In this document: positions 36,780-49,175 of the stretch, piece by piece
How the letters are laid out: each line of letters opens with the position of its first letter
Numbering within the stretch: the stretch's first letter is position 1
Source: Ceriagrion tenellum
Taxonomy: Eukaryota > Arthropoda > Insecta > Odonata > Coenagrionidae
Reading direction: 5' to 3'
NCBI GenBank assembly: GCA_963169105.1
Contig: OY720632.1
Span: 57,383,136 to 57,447,135 of the forward strand
DNA length: 64,000 nt
Program-made: the position numbers and the translations under genes
The notes under the pieces: generated by a model
The model's input: only the letters and a program-made list of their open reading frames with translations
Databases searched by the model: none
Told to the model about the DNA's origin: nothing

Positions 36780-37600
36780 TTAAATGCAGGAAAATTTTTA
36801 CTATGGTCAATGATTGTGCCTTGAAAGAACAAATTTTTGCATCTATCTGCTCGAGAATGTACTTTTTATTTTATCGCATGTTGGGCCTAGAGGTGTAGTG
36901 TCTCGTTAAAATGTTATTCCTTGTGTCTCCCTGAAAACACGCCTGTTCTGAATTTCTCAAGCTAACTCTAGCACGCAGCCTCCGAACCTCAACTGGCTCA
37001 CAACGCAATTCCTCTAAAAGCTTAGAAACCCTATGTTCGCTCGTAGCAGTTGTGTTCTCCACGATAAATCTGAAATTAAGGTCATAATTTTGGTATTTGA
37101 CTATTTCTTAGTATTTAATTTTTACTATAACCTCAGTGGAGACATGGTGTTGGTGTGATGGGTTTCACAAAAAGTGTGCTGAGGTGCATTTACTAAGAAT
37201 TATTTATAGCTCCCACTCCTGGCTCTACGAATAAAATTGTTGTTTTACGAATGAAATTGTTGGTTGCAATACGATGGTTTTGTTCCAATGATAGAACTTC
37301 CACGTCTTCACTGATCTCCCGATAGATGATCATGTCATCTGGAAATAACCTTAGTTTTCAGCTTACTCGAGAGCGTAGGTCATCTATGCAAATAATGAAT
37401 AAATTAGGGCCGATCACGCTTCTTTGTGACTCTTGCCATATCAGAGGTAGTACCATCTATAACTACTCTTTGTTTGCGATCACTGAGAAAGTCCCGTATC
37501 CAAAACTATTGCTCGCCTGGTTGAGAAAAACATGCCTTGTTGAATTTTTTTTCCATTTCATGCCCCGTGTAAAATGGGCTTTAGAGTCATCTGCCATGTG
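36780..37600 (-). pseudogene. Non-LTR retrotransposon (Jockey/CR1-like) reverse transcriptase and C-terminus, degenerate
   Basis: Read on the minus strand from about 37530: FWIRDFLSDRKQRVVIDG then TTSDMARVT, the RT segment before the PQGSVLGP block (QRSVIGPNLFIICIDDL, from about 37432). Then FPDDMIIYREI at about 37335, which corresponds to the catalytic F/YADD box, here with Ala changed to Pro. After a short unreadable gap, ELRCEPVEVRRLRARVSL and DTRNNILTRHYTSRPN (about 37010-36875) match the conserved LGWEPLE.RR...RL...YK tail of these LINEs. Stops and frameshifts, and loss of sequence between YREI and the tail, show it is inactive. Order and spacing of at least five blocks make the call firm; the clade (Jockey or CR1) is a guess. 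Confidence 0.85.
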
Positions 37601-37649
37601 TGAAGCCGCCCAAACGCAGAATATCCTTTTCTTAATCGATCGCACATGA

Positions 37650-39685
37650 AGCGATGGCAGTCCAGAAAGCTGCTTCTTTCTCGCTTATCCCTGTCTCTTT
37701 ACGTCTCTCATTCCTTACCTCCCACTACGCCTGCCGTCGCTTTTCTCTCACAACCTCCGCTCATATTTGTTTTTTTCCGTCTCTTGCATTCCATTTTCTC
37801 AAAGCTTTGAAAATACGCCTTCCGCGCGTCGATTTTTGCTCCTCCGCGCTCTCCAGTAAAAACCACACGGCTCCTTCCTTGCCACCTTTTGACCATTCCA
37901 TTTCTCCTCCACTTTCAAGACCGCCGCCACCTCCAACGGGAACCCTTCTAGTTATATCCGTCCGCACCCACTCTTTCGCAAACAAGCGCGCGCTAACTCG
38001 TGCATAAGTTTTTGCCACGCCACCTTCACAGTCATGCAACTCCTCCTTTCACTTCTTTCTCTTGCGGACGCTTCAATTTTGTCCGCATAATCGAGTAGCA
38101 AAACCTTATTTTAGGTTTTTTTCTTTCTTTTTACTATCAGAGATCCCGCTGTTTTTCCGCGTATAGTTTCATGATAAAAATTCTTTTGCATGTTTTACTC
38201 GGAATATTCTTTTCTCTATGTTCCTGCTTATAGTCTCTCCACCAGATTCTTTCACTTCCTTCATTTTTTCTTATTCATTTCTTCCTTTCTGAATCCTAGT
38301 TTTCTCATGTCAAAGGATTAAATTTAAATTATCAAACATTATTAATACAAAATTTATCAATTCGGATAAGTTGAATGACGTACCATAAGTGAAATTATAT
38401 TGTGTATATTTTGTCTCGTATTTTGTGTATCGCTCATTTAATTTTTTTACTGTGCATGCGGCTGTAATATTTTAGGACTATCATCGGCATCTTTTTCTGT
38501 AGGTTTTGCAGCCTCGCAGTCGGCAATCTCGCCTCAAAAACAGAAAATCGATATATATATATTTCATTTCCCCTTCCACTGTAGCCCCATGCTTAAAATT
38601 TACCGTTCGTCCCTCTGAAACTACTCCATTTTTAGTTTATTCTTCGCTTTTATGATTGATTTCATGCTTTTTTCTACGTATTTTTTCTCAACGCCTCTTC
38701 CTCTCTCTCTCTCTTTATTCTTCACTTTATTCTCCTCTTGCTTCCCCTTTCCCTACTCCTCCCCTATGGATCCCAGCATTCCTTTCAATAACCTTATCAT
38801 TGTCTCCGCTCACCGTCCACTTCAAACCTGGAATTCTTTTCGTGGATATGCCTTCTCTATTCCACACAAACAGTTGGACATCGCCATGGCTGCAAAACTG
38901 TTTTCTTTTTTCCCTTTAATTTATCTTTTTGTTGCCGGATGTTAGTGGAGAAGAAGCATTTAAAGCTTAATACGGCGAGTATACCATAAATGCTACTAGA
39001 GAAATATTGCATGCTGCCGACTCTCACTTAGATTACTCATTTTTCTTTAAAGTAAGATATACAATTCACCAGTTTTTTTTCTATTCAATCAGTCCTAATC
39101 TCAGAACCTGGGCTTTGCATTTCTTGTGGCGGCTCTCTGACTTGCGCAATCAATTTTTATCTTCGTAGTGCCTCTTTCAGTGTGCTTCTAAGTCTTTTCT
39201 AACTGACGACATCGTTTATGCATGTCTGCTTCCTTAGCTGGATGCTTCTTTTCCTGTTCGAATGTGTGTTTCCCGTGTTCACTCTTATAATCTATTTTAC
39301 CAGTAGTTGCCATTATCTTTAATGTGAGTTATTTCAGCTCATGTTTTGCGACCGTACCTCCTAACTCACCAACCTCACTTTTTGGCTCTTCTAGTTAACT
39401 CTGTTATTTTCATTGTAGGAGCATATATTTTGGTATCTATATTTATGTCAAAGACCTTTCAGAAAATTATTCATCAGTAGAAGCTTTTACTATTTTGGGA
39501 TAATATGATCATTTGTAAAATTATGACTAGTGAAATTCTCGATGGAATTTCTATATTGTATGACACACCACTTTAAGCCAAGTGGCATTTATATTTCTTA
39601 AAAGTGTTTAATTTATTTAATTTACTTAGTTAATATTCCATCTAAGAAGAGAAGTCTTCAGGTGGCATTTGGTGAGAATCCCTTT
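37650..39685. other. Non-coding, with pyrimidine-rich blocks at 37660-38060 and 38640-38940
   Basis: Two strongly pyrimidine-biased blocks produce overlapping ORFs in several frames on both strands (for example 37654-38007 and 37761-38039). Codon composition follows the tract rather than any protein family. A short (AT)n run lies near 38552. Confidence 0.5.
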
Positions 39686-39798
39686 AGCTATAAAGGTAGC
39701 ACTGAGAGTACCAGTAAAAACAAATATGTTTTTAATTCCATCGTTCCCATTTGTATTCTTTGACCTACTACTCTCAGTGTTGTCATGCCATAGCTCTT
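39686..39798. repeat. Diverged inverted-repeat element
   Basis: agctataaaggtagcactga (from 39686) continuing gagagta pairs with the segment ending at 39795 (tactctcagtgt at 39769, then tagct); aaaacaaat pairs with atttgtatt. The arms are about 40 bases with several mismatches. A hairpin MITE relic is the simplest reading. Confidence 0.6.
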
Positions 39799-41883
39799 GG
39801 GTAACAAAATTAGAGGGCTAACTATTCGAAATATTCAACAAGTATATTTATTAAGGAATTATTTTTTCCGACTTAGGAGCAGACTACGGAGATAGTATGT
39901 GAGGCAAATATTTTATTGACTTTTCATACCCTAACGGGATTTTCTACAAATTCAGTTTTGTTACCGATTGAATTTGAATGATAATAAAATGATCTTGATT
40001 TCATTTGGTTGAACTTGGAACGTCTCCCAAGTTTCTTTGGATGCAGCGAATTTAGGAAATTTTCTCCGTTTTCAAAGACGTGACTTCGAGGAATTTAATC
40101 AAGATTGAAAATGGAAATAACATAGTTTTTGAATCTAATTTGTGTGAAATATCTAAGTTGCTTTCATTTATTATCATGAAATTTTATTTCAGTTTTCTAA
40201 GAACAAATATCGTGGAAAAATAAGAACTAAATGATATTTAATTGATTACATTGGTGGAATCAACCTAAGGGTGGGTACTCTTATATCTAAGACAAGCACG
40301 AAATTTCCCACCGTATACCGATTCGTGCGTTTTATTGATCCTCCCCATTTTTACTCCAGAATCCCCGCCTCTTTATCACTCATGTCCCTGGGCCCCCATT
40401 ATCCCTCCCATCCTTTTCCATATCTTTCTTGCCCCGAATGCTTCCTTTTTTGCCTCATTCCCTCTTACTTCACTGCCGCTCCTCAAAACAAACCACCTTT
40501 CAAGTCCACACCACTCCTCGATGTTTAAGCCTCCTTCTGCAGTATGTGCCCTCAACTAACTCTCTGCGGAAGTGACCTATCTCTTCTCATACTTCGGGGT
40601 ATATAGTATTCCCATTTCTTTCCAACATTATTCCTCTCCACTTCGCGGCCATCGTTTTCAGCCTCGGAGCCAGCCGCTTTGCCGTTCCCTCGATCCAAAA
40701 TACCCTCCTTAAGCTCAGGCCAGCCTCCATGCTAATGTCCCATTTTTTGTGATCATTACTTTTTTCCGTGTCAATCCTTCACCGTTTTTATTAATCTTTC
40801 ATTCTCATCTCTGCTTCCATCCACTTTATTGTCCATTTTTCCTTCTCAAACCCTTGCTACCCTTACTCCTTATCTATCCGCAACTGTCCCTCCGCAGCTC
40901 GTTAGGTCTCTTTTCTTCATACTTTTGATGTCTATATCAGTGAATTCTTTCAATTGGAATTTATTCATATGCAGTATCCAATATGAGAGTTATGGTAGTG
41001 TGAATACTTAATGCGTTAAAACTTGTTGCAATTCGCCAATGGAGGTCTATGAAAGTGAATCTAGCGCTTATGAGTGAGCACTTATGAGTCAGCGGTTCAA
41101 AAGGACTCCTGTATGGACACCTAAAGAAGCTCTCTGCCCCCTTTTCTCGCCCGCCTCCACTCCCTGATCCTACCCTTTCTTCATCAGCGAGCGCAAGCAA
41201 GTTTTTCTACCCACTTAGATAACTTTGTGCCCCCCCTCATTGATCAGAACCTTAACTTTCTGCTCCACGGAAATGGAATCGCCCATTCTAACCACAGTCT
41301 TTATGAGGCTTTCAGACAATATGGCCTAAGGTTTCCATTACTCCTTAAGATTTTATTTCTGTCTCTATGAATTCAGCTCACCGTAGGTCTAAATTTTCTT
41401 ACTATATCCAGTTCCCCCTTCGGAGTCATCGCCGGATCTGACGACAGGAATATTTTCCCCAGGATTGATCACATCTCCGGCTTCTCAGTATTTTTTGTAA
41501 TTTTTTTCGAGGGCCGTCTTGAGCGAGGTTGTTAATTGCGCTTTTGACGCATAAAACTTACTAGAACTTGAGTACGGACATAAGAGATGGAGGTACCTTC
41601 CTGGATTTCATAATGGATTAAACTGTAAGATATTGGAAATTCAAAGTTTTCAGTTCTCGTGAGGGTATCGCCATGTATTCACCGTCACCGTCGCAGCTTT
41701 AGACATAAATTTGTCATTAAATTGTTGGAATATTTAGGGTTACATGGACTTCGTTTAAGTGATTTGAAGTACCTATATTGAACTTATCCACGCCCTGAAA
41801 ATTGGAGGTGGTGATATATATGGTAACGACGATGATGATCTGATGGTTAATATTTCTTAACCTTTTAATTGGTTTTCTAATGC
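39799..41883. other. Non-coding; pyrimidine-rich block at about 40330-40900
   Basis: The block gives short Pro/Ser/Leu-rich ORFs in several frames. No gene or RNA recognised. Confidence 0.45.
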
Positions 41884-41995
41884 ATTATGCGATCATTTAA
41901 TATAAGACACTGTCTCCGGCGTTACTCTATGGAACTCCTTCATTTTGATAATAAAAAACACTTGGTTGTTATTCCACACTTTATTGTAAGGAAAC

Positions 41996-42029
41996 GACCC
42001 GGGTTTCGGCATGTCATGCCATTTTTCAG
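41996..42029 (-). ncRNA. Hammerhead-like motif, left arm, core mutated
   Basis: The reverse complement of the right-arm motif, with the same stem II, GAAAC and GGGTC. The first core strand reads CTGAAAA instead of CTGAAGA, changing the position equivalent to conserved G8, which should abolish cleavage if this is a hammerhead. Confidence 0.4.
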
Positions 42030-42365
42030 GTACAAATGGTTGGGTGGCTTACACTTATGTAGGAATCCGATGGCCTTGGGATTGCTTGCATAAGAAAAAA
42101 CAACAAAGGAAGGATAAAATAGATTTCTTAGAACAGTTTGAAATTGTGGATTGCCCCACTAAACTTTGTAATGACCATATGTTCCCCTCCCAGTCACCTT
42201 TACTTTATGTCACACTACCATCCCTCCACGACCCTCAACCTTAATTTCCTCATGCTTTTAAACCTTTTGGGAAACCTTTCCCTCCTCCCTTCCCATGTTG
42301 TTTTTTCTTATGCAAACAATCCCAAGGCCATCGGATTCCTATATAAGTGTAAGCCACCCAACCAT

Positions 42366-42416
42366 TTGTACCTGAAGATGGCATGACATGCCGAAACCCG
42401 GGTCGTTTCCTTACAA
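42366..42416 (+). ncRNA. Hammerhead-ribozyme-like motif, right arm, core intact
   Basis: CTGAAGA (42372-42378) fits the CUGANGA core. GGCAT and ATGCC (42380-42392) form stem II after one unpaired T. GAA (42393-42395) fits the second core strand. ACC and GGT form stem III with a two-base loop, followed by C at 42404, giving a GUC cleavage triplet. Stem I is weak: C42371 with G42405, then TTGTA (42366-42370) with TACAA (42412-42416) across an internal loop. The arrangement is a type I hammerhead. The extra T in stem II and the loose stem I lower confidence; activity is not claimed. Confidence 0.45.
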
Positions 42417-42468
42417 TAAAGTGTGGAATAACAACCGAGTGTTTTTTATTATCAAAATATTATGCGAT

Positions 42469-45400
42469 AGATGGAAATTCAACTCAACTATCTTTAAAAT
42501 TAGAGAACTCATACATGCCTGCTTTCACGAAATGCGCGTTGAAGCCACGCGCACTCGGTAGTGAACATTGATGCTCGCTATTTGCGTTCCTTTTACTTCC
42601 CTTCACGTTTTACACTGCATTTATATTTGCATAGTGCCACATTTCGTCCGTGTGAGTGGAATCTCCGGAGCAGAAGTGGATTTCCTCCACTTTCACAAAT
42701 GGTAGAAAAAGTCTTCTCAGCTTCAACGGGAGAGAATATCTGGGCCACCACCATTCTTTCACGCCACTGACTCCTGCGAGAGTAAAAGGCTACCAAAAGC
42801 ATGAGTAACGGTTTCAGATGGCTAATCTGAGAGCCAAGGAACAGAAAGAAGTTTCATAGAAACAAGAAAAAGGCTAAGGACGGCAGAAAACGCTCGTGGT
42901 CTCAGAGATGTCCCCAAGAGAAATTCTTTCTTTCACCGACTAATCACTCTTTTGCCATCCGAGCACAGCGAGTTTTGAAAGGAAATCGCCCGATCCAAAA
43001 TGTATGCTCAGATAACTTAAGCTTTCTTACCTCCTCGGGACGGCAAGGGTGAACATTCTGTCGATCACGGGTATTGTTCAATTGAAAATCCTGGTCTCTC
43101 TCCCCCTCAAGGTCAATTATTCTACTCCTCTATCTATCCATATTCATTATCTATCCATATTCATTATCTATCTCCAACATTCCATCCCATGTCTCCGCCT
43201 CAGCTATTTTATCAAATCGAATGCCCTATTTCCGGTCCACCATTCAATCAGGTTTTTTCCCGGTTATCCTCGCTCCCCCTTAACCCTTTGGCGCAGATTG
43301 CTCGTTCGCCGTAATTACTTCCACCGAATGGCGACAACTGATTAGTCAGTCTCTGTTCCTTTCTCTCTCTCTTTTAACCCCCCAACCCGTCCCTCTCCAT
43401 TTCACCGTTCTACCCCACCTCCTTCTCAGTCGATCCAGCAGTCTAGAAATTAATAGCACCCGGCTGCTGTGGTTAAACGCACCATTCCATTATAATGGGA
43501 ACGATGCCGTTTTTGTACAGCGTAGTACAACGAATGGTTTACATTTGGTTTTCCGTCATTAAATTTATGCGACCACCAATCCGAACTTTTCCTTTTCCGA
43601 TATTTCAGGTGGTATTTAGACAATTTAGGTCATTGTGTGCAATCTCTTTTAACTTCAAAATATCAACAGTTAATATTTTGTGGATACATTCTATAGAGCT
43701 TTGCATTCGGATTGACTCAAAATTTAAACCACTGACAAGGTTTCAACTTTTTCGATTTGCAGCGTGTCATTTCTTATAGGAACTCATTGGTCTTCATTAA
43801 TAAATCGATGGTTGTCCATTTGTTGGAGCTTCCTATTATTTGTCTACTTGAAGCTTTAAGTCTGGCTGTAAAATTATGATATGAGTATATGTCTAGGGAC
43901 TGTATTTTTCAGAAAACTATCTACATATGATCATTGTACCATAATGGAGCCCATTTAATGCTAAAATATTTCTCTTCTTGGTCATTAATGAACACGATTC
44001 ATATTGCAGAACAAATTTTTTGTCTCAAACTGACATTTGGCAGTTAGTTAATGGCGTAAAAATCATATAAATTGGCCATAGAGAAACAGGAGTCAAGAAA
44101 CGAAGTGATTATTTGGACTAAAGTCAGAAAAACCATTGTAGTTGCATGGAATGGACGTTATAATGGTGTCCTTCATGAATTAAAACGGTCCTTTACGGGC
44201 AAAAGAAAATTTTTACAGAGAAATTTGAATACCCTCGTATTCGTTATCTTTAATATTTTCTCATAATCCTTTTACTTCTAGAGGACATCTATTGTTCCTC
44301 GGTGAATGTGAGTTAAGTAGATTAATGGACTTTGTCGACCCACTGCAATTCATGAAGACCCTGCTGGGCAGGGCAAAGATAGGGAATTTTATGTCGTCAT
44401 TGCGGGAATTGTGAGGAAGGGTAGCAGGATAAATAGTGAGTAGCGAGAGATTAGGGTCCTGACCGCTGAGGATCTTTTGGAGTGAAGGAGGGGGTGCTCA
44501 TTTAAAAAAAACTCCGTCTCTCTCTCAGCCGACGTTTTTCTGGACCCTTTAATCACCCTCTTCCACACCACTACTCTCCGTCGCGCCGCAAAACTATCAC
44601 GTTCTCCCTTTCTTTTTTTTCTGTTAGAGAAGCTAGTTTCCCACTATTTCTTAATATCAGGAATCGGCGGTTAACCTAGCCTAGAGTAAGCAACCGCACG
44701 CCAGAATTTTTATGGCACAGACCGAGAAACTCACCTCACTTATCGATCGACCTATTCATATGGTTTACTCTCACATATCTTGATAGTGTTCTTTCCTGAT
44801 ATTCTCCTCTACTTCTTTCCTTCTCTAGACCGGTTCTTCCTGCTTACCCTCCACTCCGCCAACACTGTCTCATACCTCCGTTGAGACTTCCTCACCGCTT
44901 TCCCTTCCTCGTCTTCTTCGTCGTCTCGACATGGCCATTGATTTTTAGAAAAGAGTAATTTGCGCAGTAATAGTTCCTGCTACTGAATTACGAGTGACGC
45001 TCTCATCCGTCGACTAAATAATTTCATCTCAAAGAGCAAAAGAATTATAATAAAATAATTCCATCAAGAAAGACACTCCAAACTAATTTTGGAGTTTTCT
45101 TTATCGCATTAAGAGCTCCAAACATTGCAGTCCGGCAGCGGCGAAGTATTATAAAATGAAAATAATAGCTGATGACTGTTTGAGAATTTTTATCAAGGGT
45201 CACTAGTTAGGTTTTTTAATCTGTGGTATAATTCAACGTACGCAGCTTTCTTTATTTATCACATAACCGCTATTGAATGTATTATTACAGCTTATTGATT
45301 GAACGTAAGTAGAGATGAAGAGAGAGGGTACCATAAGCAGAAATCTAGTTGGAGACAGAATATGAATGTTGGTTGACGGAAACCTAATGAACTGGTTGTG

Positions 45401-47241
45401 GATATTGTGTTGGAAACTCAATTTAAGGCCAGAGGGAGAAATTGTACTGCGCCATCTCAGTACTAAAGGCAAGGCCATCAACATGGCCTACACTTATCGG
45501 CACTCCCTTATGAACGCTGATTTTTTCGCTCATTTCTCTTCCCCTAAGTTCTGTACTTCAATGTTTATGTAAATTAACTGATTATTTCAAATTCCTCTTC
45601 ACTTGATGTGCACGAGAACGAGTGTCCATCTTTTTCTAAGTTAGGAATATTTTTCTCAAATTCTACAATTATTTATGCAGGAAAGATAACTACTAAGGGA
45701 AACTAAATTTCTTTTCTTCATAATCAATAAAAATTAATGAATAATTCATTTGAGCATTAATTTATATTTCTTTGGTGTGAATAATACGAAAAATCCTAAT
45801 ACACTCTCCGTTTTAACTTCACGGCTACAGCACAAGATGTGAACCATTAAGATTTGGTTTCCATAGTTGAGTGATCAAATCACTTTAGTTCCCAAGTTTT
45901 CAAAGCTTATACTGTGGCAGTACTTGCATCTACCTGCTTGTTACTCATTGCCACAAAGATTCAAACGGTGGCAAAATGGTAAAAATCCCGAGGGAAGTAT
46001 CGTCGCAATATGGGCAATGATTCTTAAATGCTTTCAGTTCTATGTATTGATGCTAGCGTAGAGCTGAGAAATTTGGAGCCTGGGAACAACGATGAAAGAA
46101 CTATATGCGAAAGTCAACCTTTCGTAATCTTAACGATTGCTTGGTAGCTTTCACTTTGTTCACAATAGTCTCTGCCGTTTTGTTTTACTTCTAGCAGTCA
46201 TCTAAACTAAATGTTTGTGAAGATAAGGTTTTTATCACAATAGTACCCAAAACTTGACATATCCCGTGTGAAATTCTGCGTCCATTTGAAAACAGTAGCG
46301 GATTCCATAATGGGCTTTCTTTTTAAACGTACTGCCGCACTCATATCAACTCTGCTCCCGGTCTGTTTGAAATACGTATTATTGTGCGCAGGGTATGAAA
46401 CGAATGGAAATCAAATTCACCATTGTGTTGCTAAGTAAGCAGCGCACTAGAGTGAATGAAAAATCAATGAGTGATGGTCCTTTCTTACTCTTTCCTTACC
46501 CCCGTGCATTATCTTCCCACTATCCCAGCGTTCCCTTCGCCATTGATTGCCGGTTTCCTCCCCCCTCCCCGCTCCCCACTCTCTATTCCTCCGCCGGGGG
46601 ACCGCCACTAGGGCGGGGCTACGCGCCATGAAATTGCAGCATCTCATCTGTGCACACTTATTCCTTCACACCCGTCTCTCACGCCGTGAAGCACTGCGCA
46701 CTCCTCTCTCCCTCACCCTTTCTTCATCCTTCTCCCGACAATCGAATCTCATTTTTTTCATTCCCATATCTAAATCTTTATAGAAGGATAACTTGTGGAG
46801 GGAATAGTAAGAACTTGAAAAAGGGAGAGAAAAGGAATAAGAAAAGTTAGGGGACGAATTTAGACAAAATCGTAGTTTCTTACTGTAGTCACTAATGGTT
46901 AGTTGAATAATGGAATTTATTTACCTGTTAGTTCAGGAGTTCCTCAGTTATTTAGGCACCTATGTCAGATCTCGAGACTAAAATATTGCCTTCCGTGTCT
47001 CTCTGATTCTCTTAACCATTTCATAACAACTCGATTTTTAGCATTAAGACTTCTAGTGTAATTTTTCCCATAAACGATAAGAGATGCCAGAGAGACTTCC
47101 TACTAGTTTTAAAGATAGGTGGTGAAGATAAGGTGAGACTACTGGGGTTATTTTCGAATTCATTCTGTCAAACAGAGAATTTGACTATCGCAAGCATCTT
47201 TTTTAAACTACCTTAAAATGAAATACAAATGAGAGAATAAA
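42469..47241. other. Long stretch without recognised genes
   Basis: CT-rich blocks (about 43080-43420 and 46490-46760) explain most short ORFs. A hairpin lies at 45069-45102 (aaagacactccaaa with ttttggagttttcttt). A short GC-rich patch lies at about 46560-46630. Nothing else was supported. Confidence 0.4.
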
Positions 47242-47433
47242 TTGAAATCAAACCGATGTTATACTCATCAGAGATATTTTGATAGCCCAATCGATAAGCC
47301 TAAGATTTATCCTGGAGTTGATATTGATACAGAAAACAACGTAATTCTAGCTGATGTCAGGATTACTAAAAGCATAAAAAAGGGCAAAGCCTGGAAAACA
47401 TCAGAAGCAATTTATTTTTTTAAAGTAATATGA
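47242..47433 (+). pseudogene. LINE endonuclease (EEP family) C-terminal fragment
   Basis: The 63-residue frame contains RYFDSPIDKPKIYPGVDI followed by DTENNVILADVRI and KSIKKGK. This matches the end of the apurinic-type endonuclease of RTE-like LINEs and their host-annotated copies (consensus S.KSYPGAD..SDHNL......R.KLK...K). The catalytic SDH triplet reads TEN, so the copy could not cut DNA. Only the end of the domain remains; upstream sequence is too decayed to follow. The match is short but has the right residues in the right order. Confidence 0.6.
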
Positions 47434-48719
47434 AGAGTGAGCAAACGAAAAGGGTAGTACCTTGTGAGGGTAATAAATATATCAAAATCCAAAACCTGAA
47501 TTTCGTATCTGAGATATTTCTTCATAAGTCCGACTTGTGTGATATATTGTTTTCTCTAGAATATATGTACAGTTTCTCTTCGCATTGCAGATTGATCATG
47601 AATTAAATCATGAATTCTCGGAAAACGATTTAACATGGGGTGATATACCTTGCTCTGGATGAAGGTTGTGAATTGTTTTTCATCTTTTTGAAGGCCTAGT
47701 CTTTCTTTCATTTCGTGGTTGTTAGTGGTGTCGGTACGCTTAGTTTCTGGCATACAGTCCCATTATAAATGCAGGAATCCCTAGGTACGTCAAACTAGAC
47801 ACTTATGATTTTACGGGTGCCTGATATTTTTTGGAACCTGTTTTTAACAAAGGAAAGGAATTTCTCTCCTCTTCTATTTTTGCTGCACGATGCCAGAAAT
47901 TTGCTCGCCATTGTGCTTTCTGAGCCCTATCCTCCTTAAAAAACAATCTACATACTTAATGTGCAGGGAATCGTTTGTGCCTAGATGATACTAGATCTAT
48001 TATTAGAAAATGATCTGCATTCGTTATGCAGTTTTTTCTTTCTGGGAAGAGAAGTTAAGTATTTTTTAAGCTTAGTCCGTATTCCTGTATTCCTTAGTCC
48101 GTAGTCCGTATTTCGCCTGATAGTTATCTCCTCGCTGAATGAGTGAAGAAAAACTATCGGTGACAGAATTATTACGCCCGTTTCTTCCTCTCCGAATTAA
48201 CTTCCTCTACGAATTAATGTGCTTCTCATGAAAAAGCCAGGGGTGAAACTGAAACTACATGTGTCTCGGAAAATCTTCATTTTAACCTGCTTTGATGGCT
48301 CATGTTAATTTTCTCTTACTGTCTGCCACTTGCAGGTGGCGGTAACTGTGTCCGGACGAATTAGATAACTATTCCGAAACCTGTCATAACATAGTTTTGG
48401 TTATTCAGCGTGGTATCACTACTAGTGGAATTCCATGAATTTGACCGCATCATATTAAAAGATGTCTCATCATAATTGTGATATAAAAATATTAACCCCC
48501 TTATTGATTTCTTACGAAGATATTCGGAAAATAATGGACGCTGTTTTTCGTGGGCTTATGGCTTGACTTCAGGCTTATGTGGAGAAATTAATCACGCTGT
48601 GACGAACAGATCGCTTACAAAAGTAGCGTTGCATAGTCTATATGACATCGCCATAGTAAAAATATATATTTAGTAGCCTGCGTATTTTTATGAAATTGCA
48701 AAAATATACATGGCATTGG
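47434..48719. other. Unannotated stretch
   Basis: No gene or repeat recognised; a short stem (tgccac and gtggcg) at about 48326-48343. Confidence 0.4.
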
Positions 48720-48900
48720 GCGGATATTTCTCGGGTTAACACGGATATTATGAAATTGCCTGAGAAAAAAATCGGCCTGGTCTGAAAATCGAAGCACGGA
48801 ACTTTGGCTTTCCGGGAAAATGCCCAGATCACTACGCTACCCATACTTTCTAATATTTATGTCAACTTTGAAGGATACGTTTGAATTAGATGTTAAGCCC
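48720..48900 (-). mobile_element. tRNA-derived SINE copy 1
   Basis: On the minus strand, from about 48843: GGGTAGCGTAGTGATC (A-box-like) followed by CCCGGAAAGCCAAAG (anticodon-arm-like) and GTGCTTCGATTTTC (B-box-like), then a T-rich tail. The ~73-base spacing fits a tRNA head. About 60 further bases 5' of the A box (48844-48900) are shared with copy 2, so the element has a leader upstream of its tRNA-like part. Diverged and presumably inactive. Confidence 0.6.
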
Positions 48901-49002
48901 TTGCGGTCCATCAAACATGCCAATGCAAGAGGGAATGGACTTCAAGAATGCCACAGCATGAGGGCTGTATCCTATGCAGCCCTGTGTACATACACCCCGG
49001 GC

Positions 49003-49103
49003 CTTTGGCTTTCCGGGCCATTACACAGACCATTACGCTACCCAGGCTTCCTAATCCTCATAGCAATTTAAACGGATACATATGAACTAGATGTTGACCA
49101 GAT
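49003..49103 (-). mobile_element. tRNA-derived SINE copy 2, truncated
   Basis: The minus strand shows the same leader (start near 49103), TGGGTAGCGTAATGGTC and CCCGGAAAGCCAAAG, then breaks off before the B box. It forms a direct repeat with copy 1 about 210 bases away. Confidence 0.55.
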
Positions 49104-49104
49104 G

Positions 49105-49175
49105 ATGGAAAGCCAAAGTTCTGTGGTTGGATTCCCGGTCCAGAATAATTTTTTTCTTATTACAATTTCATCGTA
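49105..49175 (+). mobile_element. tRNA-derived SINE copy 3, 5'-truncated, opposite strand
   Basis: The plus strand starts at GGAAAGCCAAAGTTCTGTGG (about 49108), continues through a B-box-like ggttggattccc and ends in a T-rich and acaatttcat tail identical in pattern to copy 1. It lies head-to-head against copy 2, which suggests a rearranged or inverted insertion. Confidence 0.55.

Larger units (their letters stand above)
41884..42468. mobile_element. Inverted (head-to-head) element, probable Penelope-like, with 10-bp target duplication
   Basis: Arms of about 165 bp at 41942-42106 and 42294-42458 are near-identical reverse complements (outer attttgataataaaaaacac, then gttattccacactttattg). 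Perfect ATTATGCGAT copies at 41884-41893 and 42459-42468 flank the insertion; 48 unmatched bases lie between the left duplicate and the left arm. Each arm, read away from the centre, contains a hammerhead-like motif followed about 12 bases later by AATAAA. Penelope-like retroelements are known for terminal repeats that may be inverted, short variable target duplications and hammerhead motifs, which makes them the best match. No reverse-transcriptase or GIY-YIG motif is present, so this is an internally deleted copy. A twin-primed SINE-like retroposon is the alternative. Confidence 0.7.

Noticed and set aside
37654..38039. Overlapping ORFs of 62-117 codons on both strands
   Set aside because: All lie on a pyrimidine-rich block and follow its composition.
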